Source: an uncultured Erysipelotrichaceae bacterium
Lineage (GTDB): Bacteria; Bacillota_I; Bacilli_A; RFN20; CAG-826
Direction of reading: 5' to 3'
Assembly (NCBI GenBank): GCA_902791935.1
Contig: CADAXQ010000002.1
Location: forward strand, 1 to 64,000
DNA: 64,000 nt
Shown here: positions 40,154 through 46,636 of the stretch, piece by piece
Numbering within the stretch: the stretch's first letter is position 1
How the letters are laid out: the number at the start of each line of letters is the position of its first letter
Notes under the pieces: model-generated
The model's database searches: none
Told to the model about the DNA's origin: nothing
The model's input: the letters and a program-made list of their open reading frames with translations, nothing else
Translations under genes and position numbers: made by a program

Positions 40154-40440
40154 AGTAAAGAACTCCTTTATCCATTCCGGATAAAAGTATAAACGCGAAA
40201 TCATCTTCCTGCATTAAAAAGGGCCGGAAGAAAATATGATGTCATATCGTTTTTCTGATGATTCAAAAGATTGCGAGATTCAACGATGCCTTCAGTAAGA
40301 AAAATACGACTTTCGTTCTATTTTCTTTACAATATTAAATAATCTAATTATATATACGAATAAATATTATTATTTCTATATTTACTGCTGCAAATTTTTA
40401 GAGCCAATTCTACAGGGTGGATGCAAATTTTTAGAGCCTA
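40154..40440. other. AT-rich gap between the deaminase and GH13 genes
   Basis: About 290 bases with no supported gene. It holds the upstream region of the deaminase operon, one copy of the AAAGTCG motif (about 40303-40316), a long A/T run (40330-40385) and, next to the GH13 stop codon, two exact 17-bp direct repeats (40389-40438). No terminator for the GH13 gene is visible in it. Confidence 0.6.
40389..40438. repeat. Two exact 17-bp direct repeats (IS-end-like)
   Basis: TGCAAATTTTTAGAGCC at 40389-40405 and 40422-40438, period 33 bases; the second ends two bases before the GH13 stop codon. Read on the minus strand each is GGCTCTAAAAATTTGCA. No transposase is adjacent. It resembles the doubled terminal blocks of the IS at 42.7 kb in layout, not in sequence. 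Confidence 0.55.
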
Positions 40441-42078
40441 TTATTTTACTTTCGCGATCAGCGCTTCGTACGGCCGTAACCATTTCTTATAGGTTAAGCC
40501 AGCATGCGGGTAGTTAGAAACCACCACTTGTCCAACCATCGTGGAAATGGTGCGCGGAAGGTGTACCCGATGACCTGTGAGATTAATTAAGACAAATAAC
40601 ATCTCGCCTTGATAGCTTCGCCAATAAGCCAAGATGTTGGATTTCGTTTGCAAAGGCTCAAAGTCCCCTTCTCTTAACGTCGGAGATTGGGAACGGAACT
40701 TTAATAAATCGCGGTAATAAGACCATACGGATGTAGGGTCCTTTTGTTGCTTCTCCAAAGCCATCTCTGAAGCGTTCTTTGCTACTTTGATCCAAGGTTC
40801 GTGGTTCGAAAAACCAACATACTCCCCTTCTTTCCAGGGATAAGGTTGGTGCGCATGGTCTGCTGTCACATGGTTAACAATCTTCTCAGCTCGACGAACG
40901 GAACAATGATGTTTCCGTCTTAACGCTTCGTAGAATGTCGCGGCATCCGGATCCAAGAAATCCCGCGGTTCAAGGGAGGGATAGTTCATCATGCCGAGTT
41001 CTTCACCTTGGTAAAGGAAAGGAATGCCACGCAAGGAGAACAACAAAGTGCCGAGCGCTTTCGAAGCCATCGGGGCAAGACGAGGATTGACGTTCAAACG
41101 GTTTAAGGAACGTGGTAAGTCGGCATTCTCTAAATAGGGGACATTCCAATCCAGTTCTTGTTGCCAAGTAAAAATCATTTGACGGAATTCTTTTAAAGAA
41201 TAGGTTGCTGTCGTCGGGCTTGGTTTCTTTTGCTGGCCCCAGCCATAGGAAGCGGGTTGCACAAAGTCCACTGCTTCTCCGACGAATCGTCTAGCATTCT
41301 TGTAAGGGATTTCGCCAGTGACACCGACGGTCATGCAGTCATAATGAGAGAACACATCATCATGAAATTTTTGGAACAAGATATGGTCGTTCTCCGTATC
41401 ATGACAATGTTCTTGGCCGATTTGATAACGGGCGTGTTTGCCACGTTCTAACGATTCTTTGCATAACGAATCAATCGCATCAAAACGGAATCCATAAACT
41501 CCTAAGTCCAGATAGAAGCGGAAAATCTTTTCCATTTCTTCTTGGAACTTAGCCGCATCTCCGTTGATGTCGGCTTCACCTTTACGACGGGTATGGAGAT
41601 ACCATGCCTTTGCTTCGGGGACGTAAGTCCACGCCGATTCCCCCGAAAGCATGGTCCAGTTATTCGGTGGCAGGCGGTTCTTCTTTCTTCCTACGGCCCA
41701 AACAAAGCAAGAACGATAAGGTGAATTCAAATCAAAAGACGCTTTAAACCAAGGGTGATTAATCGAGACGTGATGAATCGGAAAATCCAAAATGATTTTA
41801 AGATTCCGTTCCTTGGCGTCTTGGAGTAACTGCTTAAATTCCTCTAACGAGCCGAATTCAGGGCGTAAAGAAAGATAGTCAGAGACGTCTTTTCCATCGT
41901 CACGTTTCGGAGAAGAAAAGATGGGAGATAAATCTAAGGCTTGAATCCCCAGGGCAGAAAAAGCATCGAAATGAGAACGGATTCCCGCAAAATCTCCTAT
42001 GCCATCCCCGTTACCATCCGCGAAGGAAGGCACATAAATTTGATAGACCGCCCAAGCGGAAGCATCCTTGGTTTTCAT
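40441..42078 (-). CDS. Divergent GH13 alpha-amylase-family glycosidase
   Basis: 545 residues, no signal peptide. Overall layout is that of oligo-1,6-/alpha-glucosidases: YQIYVPSFADGNGDGIGDF (12-30), GFRFDAID with nucleophile Asp200, TGEIP with acid Glu256, and ENADLPRS with Asp320. The three carboxylates are kept, but several near-invariant neighbours are changed: Lys63 where GYD is usual, His102-His103 where NH is usual, and Ala319 in place of the His of NHD. The substrate pocket must therefore differ, or activity may be reduced. The transcript may be nearly leaderless (TATAGT nine bases before the ATG at 42078). It stands alone. Confidence 0.8.
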   Translation of the reverse strand: MKTKDASAWAVYQIYVPSFADGNGDGIGDFAGIRSHFDAFSALGIQALDLSPIFSSPKRDDGKDVSDYLSLRPEFGSLEEFKQLLQDAKERNLKIILDFPIHHVSINHPWFKASFDLNSPYRSCFVWAVGRKKNRLPPNNWTMLSGESAWTYVPEAKAWYLHTRRKGEADINGDAAKFQEEMEKIFRFYLDLGVYGFRFDAIDSLCKESLERGKHARYQIGQEHCHDTENDHILFQKFHDDVFSHYDCMTVGVTGEIPYKNARRFVGEAVDFVQPASYGWGQQKKPSPTTATYSLKEFRQMIFTWQQELDWNVPYLENADLPRSLNRLNVNPRLAPMASKALGTLLFSLRGIPFLYQGEELGMMNYPSLEPRDFLDPDAATFYEALRRKHHCSVRRAEKIVNHVTADHAHQPYPWKEGEYVGFSNHEPWIKVAKNASEMALEKQQKDPTSVWSYYRDLLKFRSQSPTLREGDFEPLQTKSNILAYWRSYQGEMLFVLINLTGHRVHLPRTISTMVGQVVVSNYPHAGLTYKKWLRPYEALIAKVK

Positions 42079-42086
42079 GCGCCACC

Positions 42087-42095
42087 ACTATAGCA
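42087..42095 (-). promoter_or_regulatory. Extended -10 promoter of the GH13 gene, almost at the start codon
   Basis: Minus-strand TGCTATAGT (TATAGT at 42087-42092), ending eight bases before the ATG. If used, the message starts about two bases before the AUG, although GGTGG between them could act as a weak ribosome site for a longer transcript. Confidence 0.4.
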
Positions 42096-42118
42096 CGAAA
42101 TTCAAAAATACCTAGGAA

Positions 42119-42159
42119 AAGTCGCTTCAAAAATTAAAAATCACCGAGAAAAGCGACTT
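42119..42159. promoter_or_regulatory. Widely spaced inverted repeat upstream of the GH13 gene
   Basis: AAGTCGCTT (42119-42127) and AAGCGACTT (42151-42159) are perfect 9-bp inverted arms separated by 23 A/T-rich bases, followed by CTTTTTT on the plus strand. Position 40-80 bases upstream of GH13 suggests an operator. A plus-strand terminator is unlikely because no plus-strand gene ends here. Confidence 0.4.
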
Positions 42160-42168
42160 CTTTTTTGA

Positions 42169-42205
42169 ACCAAAACAAAAAGGATGCCCGAATCTTGGGC
42201 ATCCT
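42169..42205 (-). terminator. Intrinsic terminator of the winged-helix regulator gene
   Basis: Perfect 9-bp stem AGGATGCCC/GGGCATCCT (42181-42189 with 42197-42205), 7-base loop, followed on the minus strand by TTTTTGTTTTGG. It lies 20 bases after the stop. Confidence 0.9.
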
Positions 42206-42224
42206 CTTGGAAGCGATTGGTGGT

Positions 42225-42587
42225 TTAGAAACGTTGTAACATCAGCAAACGGTATCCAACTCCGTAAATGGAATCGATACGGGCGCCTTTGATGTAGGCA
42301 AGCTTACGGCGAATGGATGAGATATGAACATCGATGGTACGCGTTGGATAAGGACGATCGCTGTTCTTTAATTCTTCGTAACGCTTTTCCCCGTTCTCGC
42401 TTTCCCATATCATTTTGATCAAGTCATCGCGTGAAACAACGTTCGGCCTTGCATCGTACAAAGTCTTCACGATCTTCCATTCGAGTGGAGTGAATCGAAC
42501 ATGATACCGGTAATAGGACAATGTGTGCTTTTCTGTGTCACATTGCACCAACGAACCATCACTTCTCTGAATCTCGACTAACGCCAT
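42225..42587 (-). CDS. OmpR/PhoB-type winged-helix DNA-binding protein lacking a receiver domain
   Basis: 120 residues from the ATG at 42587 (GGAGGGAAG upstream). The open frame upstream runs into the insertion sequence and is not real. It is almost entirely the Trans_reg_C fold: VRFTPLEWKIVKTLYDARPNVVSRDDLIKMIW, then the recognition helix in RTIDVHISSIRRKLAYI and the wing IDSIYGVGYRL. Full response regulators carry a phosphorylatable receiver in front, which is missing here. It may be a constitutive DNA binder or be controlled by protein contacts. A strong -35/-10 promoter directly precedes it, and an IS element has inserted immediately upstream of that promoter. Confidence 0.85.
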   Translation of the reverse strand: MALVEIQRSDGSLVQCDTEKHTLSYYRYHVRFTPLEWKIVKTLYDARPNVVSRDDLIKMIWESENGEKRYEELKNSDRPYPTRTIDVHISSIRRKLAYIKGARIDSIYGVGYRLLMLQRF

Positions 42588-42624
42588 AAATACTTCCCTC
42601 CTGTATTGGCATCGGCAAATTAAG

Positions 42625-42653
42625 AATATACTCAAATTATCGATTATTTTCAA
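42625..42653 (-). promoter_or_regulatory. Near-consensus promoter of the winged-helix regulator
   Basis: Minus strand: -35 TTGAAA (42648-42653), 17-base spacer, -10 TATATT (42625-42630). The IS target duplication begins at 42653, so the insertion touches the outer edge of the -35 box and leaves the promoter itself intact. Confidence 0.8.
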
Positions 42654-42670
42654 TGCATTACCAAACGTCT
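42653..42670 (+). repeat. Left 18-bp target site duplication of the insertion sequence
   Basis: ATGCATTACCAAACGTCT, identical to 44092-44109. The flanking bases differ, so the duplication is exactly 18 bp. Confidence 0.9.
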
Positions 42671-42675
42671 TGTAG

Positions 42676-42769
42676 TTATCCAGTGATTTGTTTCTAGGCA
42701 ATTATCCAGTGATTTGTTTCTACCCATCCATCCCCCTAGGGGGATCCGATTATCCAGTGATTTGTTTCC
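42676..42769 (+). repeat. Left-end array of the IS terminal repeat (three copies)
   Basis: Copies of TTATCCAGTGATTTGTTTC start at 42676, 42702 and 42750 (spacings 26 and 48). The right end has one copy in inverted orientation. Multiple internal copies may be transposase binding sites. Confidence 0.85.
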
Positions 42770-42812
42770 ATCTAATTCGCCAACTGGGATGATTAGGTCG
42801 GAGGGACAAGCC

Positions 42813-44069
42813 ATGAACGGACTCAATGACACATACGTAGAATCGGTGATTAGGAAGGCGAAAGAGGGAAAGCTCACGACGGGGCAGGCCGCCGCCAAGC
42901 TCGGAATAAGCAAGCAATACGTGAACAGGCTGAAGAGGGCCTATGCCGAAAAGGGGGCTTCCGCCTTCGGGCACGGCAATCGCGGGAAGGCGCCAAAATG
43001 GAAGACGGATCCCGAGACCGAAGTGAGGATACTGTCACTTTACGGGGGAAAATACGCCGGCTTCAACTTCAGGCATTTCGCCGAGAAGCTGAACGAGGAG
43101 GAAGGGATTCGCGCCACCTACAGAAACGCCCACAGGATCCTGACCGCCGCCGGCTTCAGATCGCCGAAGGGGCACAGGGCGAAAAAAGAAAAGGCCGAGC
43201 ACCCTTCCAGGCCGAGGAGGAAATGCTTCGGGGAGCTGCTGCAGATTGACGCCAGCATACACAATTGGTTCGGGGAGGCGCTCCCGAAGGCCACCCTCCA
43301 CGGGGCCATAGACGACGCCACCGGAACCGTGATGGGGCTTTTCTTCGACAAGGAGGAAACCCTCAAGGGTTACTATGAGATGATGTGGCAGATCCTCAAT
43401 AAATACGGGATCCCGGAGGCCTTTTACGGCGACAACCGCACCATATTCGAGTTCAGGAAGCTTTCCGAGAAGAACCAAACGATCGACCGCGATGTCCACA
43501 TCAACTTCAAACGCATGTGCCAGCAGCTCGGGATCGAGTTGATAACCACCTCGGTCTCCCAGGCCAAAGGCAGGATCGAGAGGCTTTGGGGGACGCTTCA
43601 GTCGAGGCTGATATCCGAGCTGAGGCTGAGGAGCATAACCACGATCGGCGAAGCCAATGCCTATCTTCCCGAGTTCATGGCCGACTACAACCGGCGATTC
43701 GCCATCAAGCCCGAGATGGAGTCGTCGGTCTTCGCCCCGGCCCCATCGCCGAGGGAAATCGATTTCTACCTCTCCGTCGAGTTCCAAAGGGTCGCGGACA
43801 ACGGCTCGTCGTTCGGGTTCGAAGGGAAAAGGCACCAGCTAATCGATGAGGACGGAATCGTCGCCAAGATCCCTCCGAAGACCGTCGTCAACATATACGT
43901 CACCAGATCCGGGAAGCGCGTCGGCGTGTTCGACGGCAGGCTATGGGACCTGGTGGAAATCGAAAGAAGGCAAGTGGAGCCGAAGCCGAAGCCCGTGGGC
44001 AGGCCAAAATACATCCCAGGCCCGAACCACCCGTGGAGGAGGTACGTTCTAAAAGCCAAGAAGGGCTAG
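42813..44069 (+). CDS. IS1202/ISNCY-type DDE transposase
   Basis: 418 residues from the ATG at 42813 (GGAGGGA upstream); codons before it lie in the IS end array. An N-terminal helix-turn-helix (about 18-42, KLTTGQAAAKLGISKQYVNRL) is followed by a second DNA-binding region. The integrase-fold core has Asp146 (LLQIDAS), Asp207 (FYGDNRT) and Glu256 (KGRIERLWG). A beta-rich C-terminal region ends RPKYIPGPNHPWRR. The stop codon TAG forms the first bases of the right terminal repeat. Intact and presumably active. Its codon use differs sharply from the host genes, a sign of transfer from a higher-GC source. Confidence 0.93.
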   Translation: MNGLNDTYVESVIRKAKEGKLTTGQAAAKLGISKQYVNRLKRAYAEKGASAFGHGNRGKAPKWKTDPETEVRILSLYGGKYAGFNFRHFAEKLNEEEGIRATYRNAHRILTAAGFRSPKGHRAKKEKAEHPSRPRRKCFGELLQIDASIHNWFGEALPKATLHGAIDDATGTVMGLFFDKEETLKGYYEMMWQILNKYGIPEAFYGDNRTIFEFRKLSEKNQTIDRDVHINFKRMCQQLGIELITTSVSQAKGRIERLWGTLQSRLISELRLRSITTIGEANAYLPEFMADYNRRFAIKPEMESSVFAPAPSPREIDFYLSVEFQRVADNGSSFGFEGKRHQLIDEDGIVAKIPPKTVVNIYVTRSGKRVGVFDGRLWDLVEIERRQVEPKPKPVGRPKYIPGPNHPWRRYVLKAKKG

Positions 44070-44087
44070 AAACAAATCACTGGATAA
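44067..44087 (-). repeat. Right terminal inverted repeat of the insertion sequence
   Basis: The complement of the left-end 21-mer TTATCCAGTGATTTGTTTCTA, without mismatch to the first two left copies; four further bases separate it from the target duplication. Confidence 0.88.
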
Positions 44088-44091
44088 TGAC

Positions 44092-44109
44092 ATGCATTAC
44101 CAAACGTCT
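44092..44109 (+). repeat. Right 18-bp target site duplication of the insertion sequence
   Basis: Identical to 42653-42670. Its last two bases are part of the folT stop codon (minus strand TAG at 44108-44110), so the IS landed just at the end of that gene without altering the protein. Confidence 0.9.
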
Positions 44110-44896
44110 AAGCCGTTTTCTCAGGATGCAATCGCACTTGTAAAGAAAGTAACCATGGGCAAAGTAAGGCCATCATGACGACTTGGATGGGAGAAGACAT
44201 CAAAAGCATGGATACAAAGAGCCAATAACTGTACCGGAACTCTCCGAAATAAAGAAAGAAATAGCAGTAATACGCAAAGGCTTTTGCAAAAACAAGCAAT
44301 AATAGATCCGATACAAAAGCAAAGAATGCCGTCTCATATAAAGAAGGAATGCTCGAATCCATCGGGCCCCGTTTTTGAAGATGGCGATTCCAAAGGAACA
44401 AAACGATGAGTAGTCCGATATCGAGCACTCCATTCACGGCTAAAACGACGGGTTTTGTCCAGGCAGGATAATAACCAAACCGGGCATTCAGGATATCGGT
44501 ACCATAAAAGAAATAGACCAAGACGGCATATTCAAGGATTACAAAAGCAAAAAGGATCCATGGCTTCGCAAAAAACGACCGAAAATGTCGGGTAAACCGT
44601 TCTAACGCCCAAGGTAAAATGCCAAGCAAAGCATAAGTAATCGTCAATAAGAAGTTATAAGCCCCTGTCGGCATGATGATGGCGGGAAGAAAATCCGATA
44701 ACGCACCTACCACTGCCCCATAGATGGGCCCCAAAGATAACGAGGCAAGCATGACGACGGTCGGAGTAAAAGAAAAAGACAGGTAACCAAAATGCGGTAT
44801 GGCAATTAATTTGCTCACCAAACCAAGCACTACCGCAACCGCAATGAGCATCGCTGAAGTCGCGACTTTTTCAACTGGGGAATACTTACGGTTCAT
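44108..44896 (-). CDS. folT: Folate-type ECF transporter substrate-binding (S) component
   Basis: 262 residues. The N-terminal half is a typical S-component: KVATSAMLIAVAVVLGLVS, FGYLSFSFTPTVVMLASLSLGPIYGAVVGALSDFLP, then MPTGAYNFLLTITYALLG, the FolT-like sequence. It is longer than usual FolT (about 170-180 residues): the extra residues include another amphipathic segment and more membrane helices. It captures folate outside and hands it to the EcfA1A2T module encoded 6 kb away. It overlaps folC by four bases, which supports the folate assignment. The IS element sits directly after the stop codon. Confidence 0.85.
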   Translation of the reverse strand: MNRKYSPVEKVATSAMLIAVAVVLGLVSKLIAIPHFGYLSFSFTPTVVMLASLSLGPIYGAVVGALSDFLPAIIMPTGAYNFLLTITYALLGILPWALERFTRHFRSFFAKPWILFAFVILEYAVLVYFFYGTDILNARFGYYPAWTKPVVLAVNGVLDIGLLIVLFLWNRHLQKRGPMDSSIPSLYETAFFAFVSDLLLLVFAKAFAYYCYFFLYFGEFRYSYWLFVSMLLMSSPIQVVMMALLCPWLLSLQVRLHPEKTA

Positions 44897-46116
44897 AGTG
44901 TTAGAGAGGCGCTAAGTTCCTTCACAAACGCTTCGGAACCCGTGACTAAAATCCAATCCTCGGGATAAAGATGTTGCAGATTTTGTAATGCCATTTTGGC
45001 ATCTTCAACATAAGGATAGTCTGCGGTATACAAGAAATAATCCATTTCACCTTTGGCAAATGGGTGAGAAAAAGTGGTTAACGTGATGTCTTTGGCGTCC
45101 GTGCCTAGACGTGGTAATTCCACCGCAATGTTTTTATCGCGCATCGAAGCAAACAAAACGTGAACTGGCTTTCCAGCCGTTAATGGCATCAGGCTTTTCA
45201 TTAAGGCATCAATGGCTTCGGGATTATGCGCACCATCAAAAATCACCTGCCGATGCCGTTCCATTCGGTAAGGAAGCGGCTTGACTAATAGTCCTTTTCG
45301 TACGGCTTCCTCACTGACAGGGAAACGAAGTTTTAATAATTTCGTGGCTTCGATGGCTAAGGCAGCAAAATCAAGCAAGTAACGAGCGGGTGAAAGAATC
45401 TCTAGCTTTGTATAAGGCACATAATCAAAGCGGAAATATGGTGCTTGATAAGAGAAATAATGGCAATTATCTACAACCATCACGCTACCCCGCTTCTTCT
45501 GGGCTTCGATACGAACGGCTTCCGAAGCGGCGTCGGGTAACTTCCCGATCAAGCACTGCCCTTGTTCTTTGATGAGCCCTGCTTTTTCGGTGGCAATCTC
45601 GGATAACGTTGTCCCAAGCACTGCCGTATGTTCCATGGAGACAGTGGTGATGATGACGAGTAATGGGCTATGACGTGGCAAGTTCGTCGCGTCATGCTGG
45701 CCGCCGATTCCTGCGGTTAAAATGGCTAACGAAACGTTTTGTTCCGCAAAATAAACGAGGGCGATCCAAAGCAAAATTTCAAAATCCGATAAGGAATAAC
45801 GAGAGAAATCCTTCTCGTATTGTTCATAAATCCGAATAAAATCCCCGTCCGAGATGGCTTTTCCCGAAACGCGGATGTCTTGCTTCGAAGGGGCAAGGCG
45901 CGAGACGTTAAAGCAACCAACGGAATATCCAGCTTGTTGATAGATAGAGGAAAGGTAATGGGCCGTGTCTTCTTTGCCATTACTACCTGTTACGACAATA
46001 TAAGGATAAGTAAAATCTTGTTTCTGCTTAACGAAGAAACGTTCCCATTCCTCGTTATCATAACGACGAAAGGAATGACTGGCGGTCAAATTCGCTTTGA
46101 TGTCTTCTATGGTCAT
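44893..46116 (-). CDS. folC: Folylpolyglutamate synthase/dihydrofolate synthase family protein
   Basis: 407 residues. Mur-ligase fold: P-loop YIVVTGSNGKEDTAHYLSSI (the usual GTNGKGS has become GSNGKED, the Lys kept), GIGGQHDATN (compare VGLGGRLDATN), MEHTAVLGTTLSEIATEKAGLIK and the C-terminal RMERHRQVIFDGAHNPEA, which is diagnostic for FolC. It adds glutamates to folates and so traps the vitamin imported by FolT, whose gene it overlaps. The changed P-loop residues are unusual and may affect nucleotide handling, yet the rest is well conserved. Start ATG 46116, three bases after smpB. Confidence 0.88.
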   Translation of the reverse strand: MTIEDIKANLTASHSFRRYDNEEWERFFVKQKQDFTYPYIVVTGSNGKEDTAHYLSSIYQQAGYSVGCFNVSRLAPSKQDIRVSGKAISDGDFIRIYEQYEKDFSRYSLSDFEILLWIALVYFAEQNVSLAILTAGIGGQHDATNLPRHSPLLVIITTVSMEHTAVLGTTLSEIATEKAGLIKEQGQCLIGKLPDAASEAVRIEAQKKRGSVMVVDNCHYFSYQAPYFRFDYVPYTKLEILSPARYLLDFAALAIEATKLLKLRFPVSEEAVRKGLLVKPLPYRMERHRQVIFDGAHNPEAIDALMKSLMPLTAGKPVHVLFASMRDKNIAVELPRLGTDAKDITLTTFSHPFAKGEMDYFLYTADYPYVEDAKMALQNLQHLYPEDWILVTGSEAFVKELSASLTL

Positions 46117-46119
46117 GGC

Positions 46120-46593
46120 TTATTCCTCATAATCACGGACACGATTGCCTTTTTGGGCTTCGCGATTTAAATCTTTTTCTTTTAACGCTTCGCGCTTATC
46201 GTGAAGTTTCTTTCCTTTCGCAACGGCAATTTCTAACTTCGCATAGCCATGGCTTAAGAATAGTTTAACGGGTACGCAAGTGCAGCCCGTGGCCGTGATT
46301 TTCTTTTGCAGTCGTCCAATTTCTTGCTTCGTTAATAACAATTTCCGATCGCGTAAATGGTTCACATTAAAGATATTGCCTTCGCGGTACGGGGCAATAT
46401 GCATATTGATCACATAGACTTCTTGGTTACGAATCACGATATAAGCGTCGCTGATCGTGGCATTATGGGCCCGTAACGACTTAATTTCAGTACCGGTTAA
46501 CACCAAGCCAGCCGTCATGAAGTCGCTTAAAAAATAATCGTGATATGCCCGACGGTTTTCGAGTAAAACAGAATTATCTTTCTTCCGGCTCAT
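46120..46593 (-). CDS. smpB: SsrA-binding protein SmpB
   Basis: 157 residues, standard length. Conserved core: NRRAYHDYFLSDFMTAGLVLTGTEIKSLR, DAYIVIRNQEVYVINMHI, HDKREALKEKD and a basic C-terminal tail. SmpB binds tmRNA and brings it to stalled ribosomes. It is first in the smpB-folC-folT group, with three bases to folC. The tmRNA gene itself is not in this window. A TATAAT box lies 24 bases upstream. Confidence 0.96.
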   Translation of the reverse strand: MSRKKDNSVLLENRRAYHDYFLSDFMTAGLVLTGTEIKSLRAHNATISDAYIVIRNQEVYVINMHIAPYREGNIFNVNHLRDRKLLLTKQEIGRLQKKITATGCTCVPVKLFLSHGYAKLEIAVAKGKKLHDKREALKEKDLNREAQKGNRVRDYEE

Positions 46594-46616
46594 AATCGTT
46601 CCCTGACCTGGTTACG

Positions 46617-46622
46617 ATTATA
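46617..46622 (-). promoter_or_regulatory. -10 box upstream of smpB
   Basis: Minus-strand TATAAT (preceded by GGC) 24 bases before the smpB ATG, squeezed between it and the stop of the upstream gene at 46637. The -35 would lie inside that gene and is weak. Confidence 0.45.
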
Positions 46623-46636
46623 GCCGATTTCCTTTC

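Larger units (their letters stand above)
42671..44091 (+). mobile_element. IS1202-family insertion sequence (ISTde1-like by target duplication length), 1421 bp
   Basis: The element is bounded by an exact 18-bp direct repeat (42653-42670 and 44092-44109). Its ends carry the inverted sequence TTATCCAGTGATTTGTTTCTA: left 42676-42696, right 44067-44087 (complement). The left end has two more direct copies, at 42702-42722 and 42750-42769. One DDE transposase gene fills the rest. Known IS1202-family elements make unusually long duplications; as I recall, the ISTde1 subgroup makes about 15-18 bp. GC content and codon use (many GCC, AGG, CTC, ATA) are far above the neighbours, so arrival is recent. 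No sign of decay. Confidence 0.88.

Noticed and set aside
42588-42812. Open-frame extensions of the winged-helix regulator and the transposase into each other's upstream region
   Set aside because: Both run through IS end repeats and lack ribosome sites; the internal starts have good ones.
43035-43835. Long minus-strand open frame (266 codons) inside the transposase gene
   Set aside because: It mirrors the high-GC coding strand, has odd composition and no ribosome site; it is a shadow of the transposase.
44897-46119. Folate (THF) riboswitch for the folT/folC genes
   Set aside because: folT overlaps folC and folC follows smpB by three bases; there is no leader long enough, and the 43 bases before smpB show no such structure.
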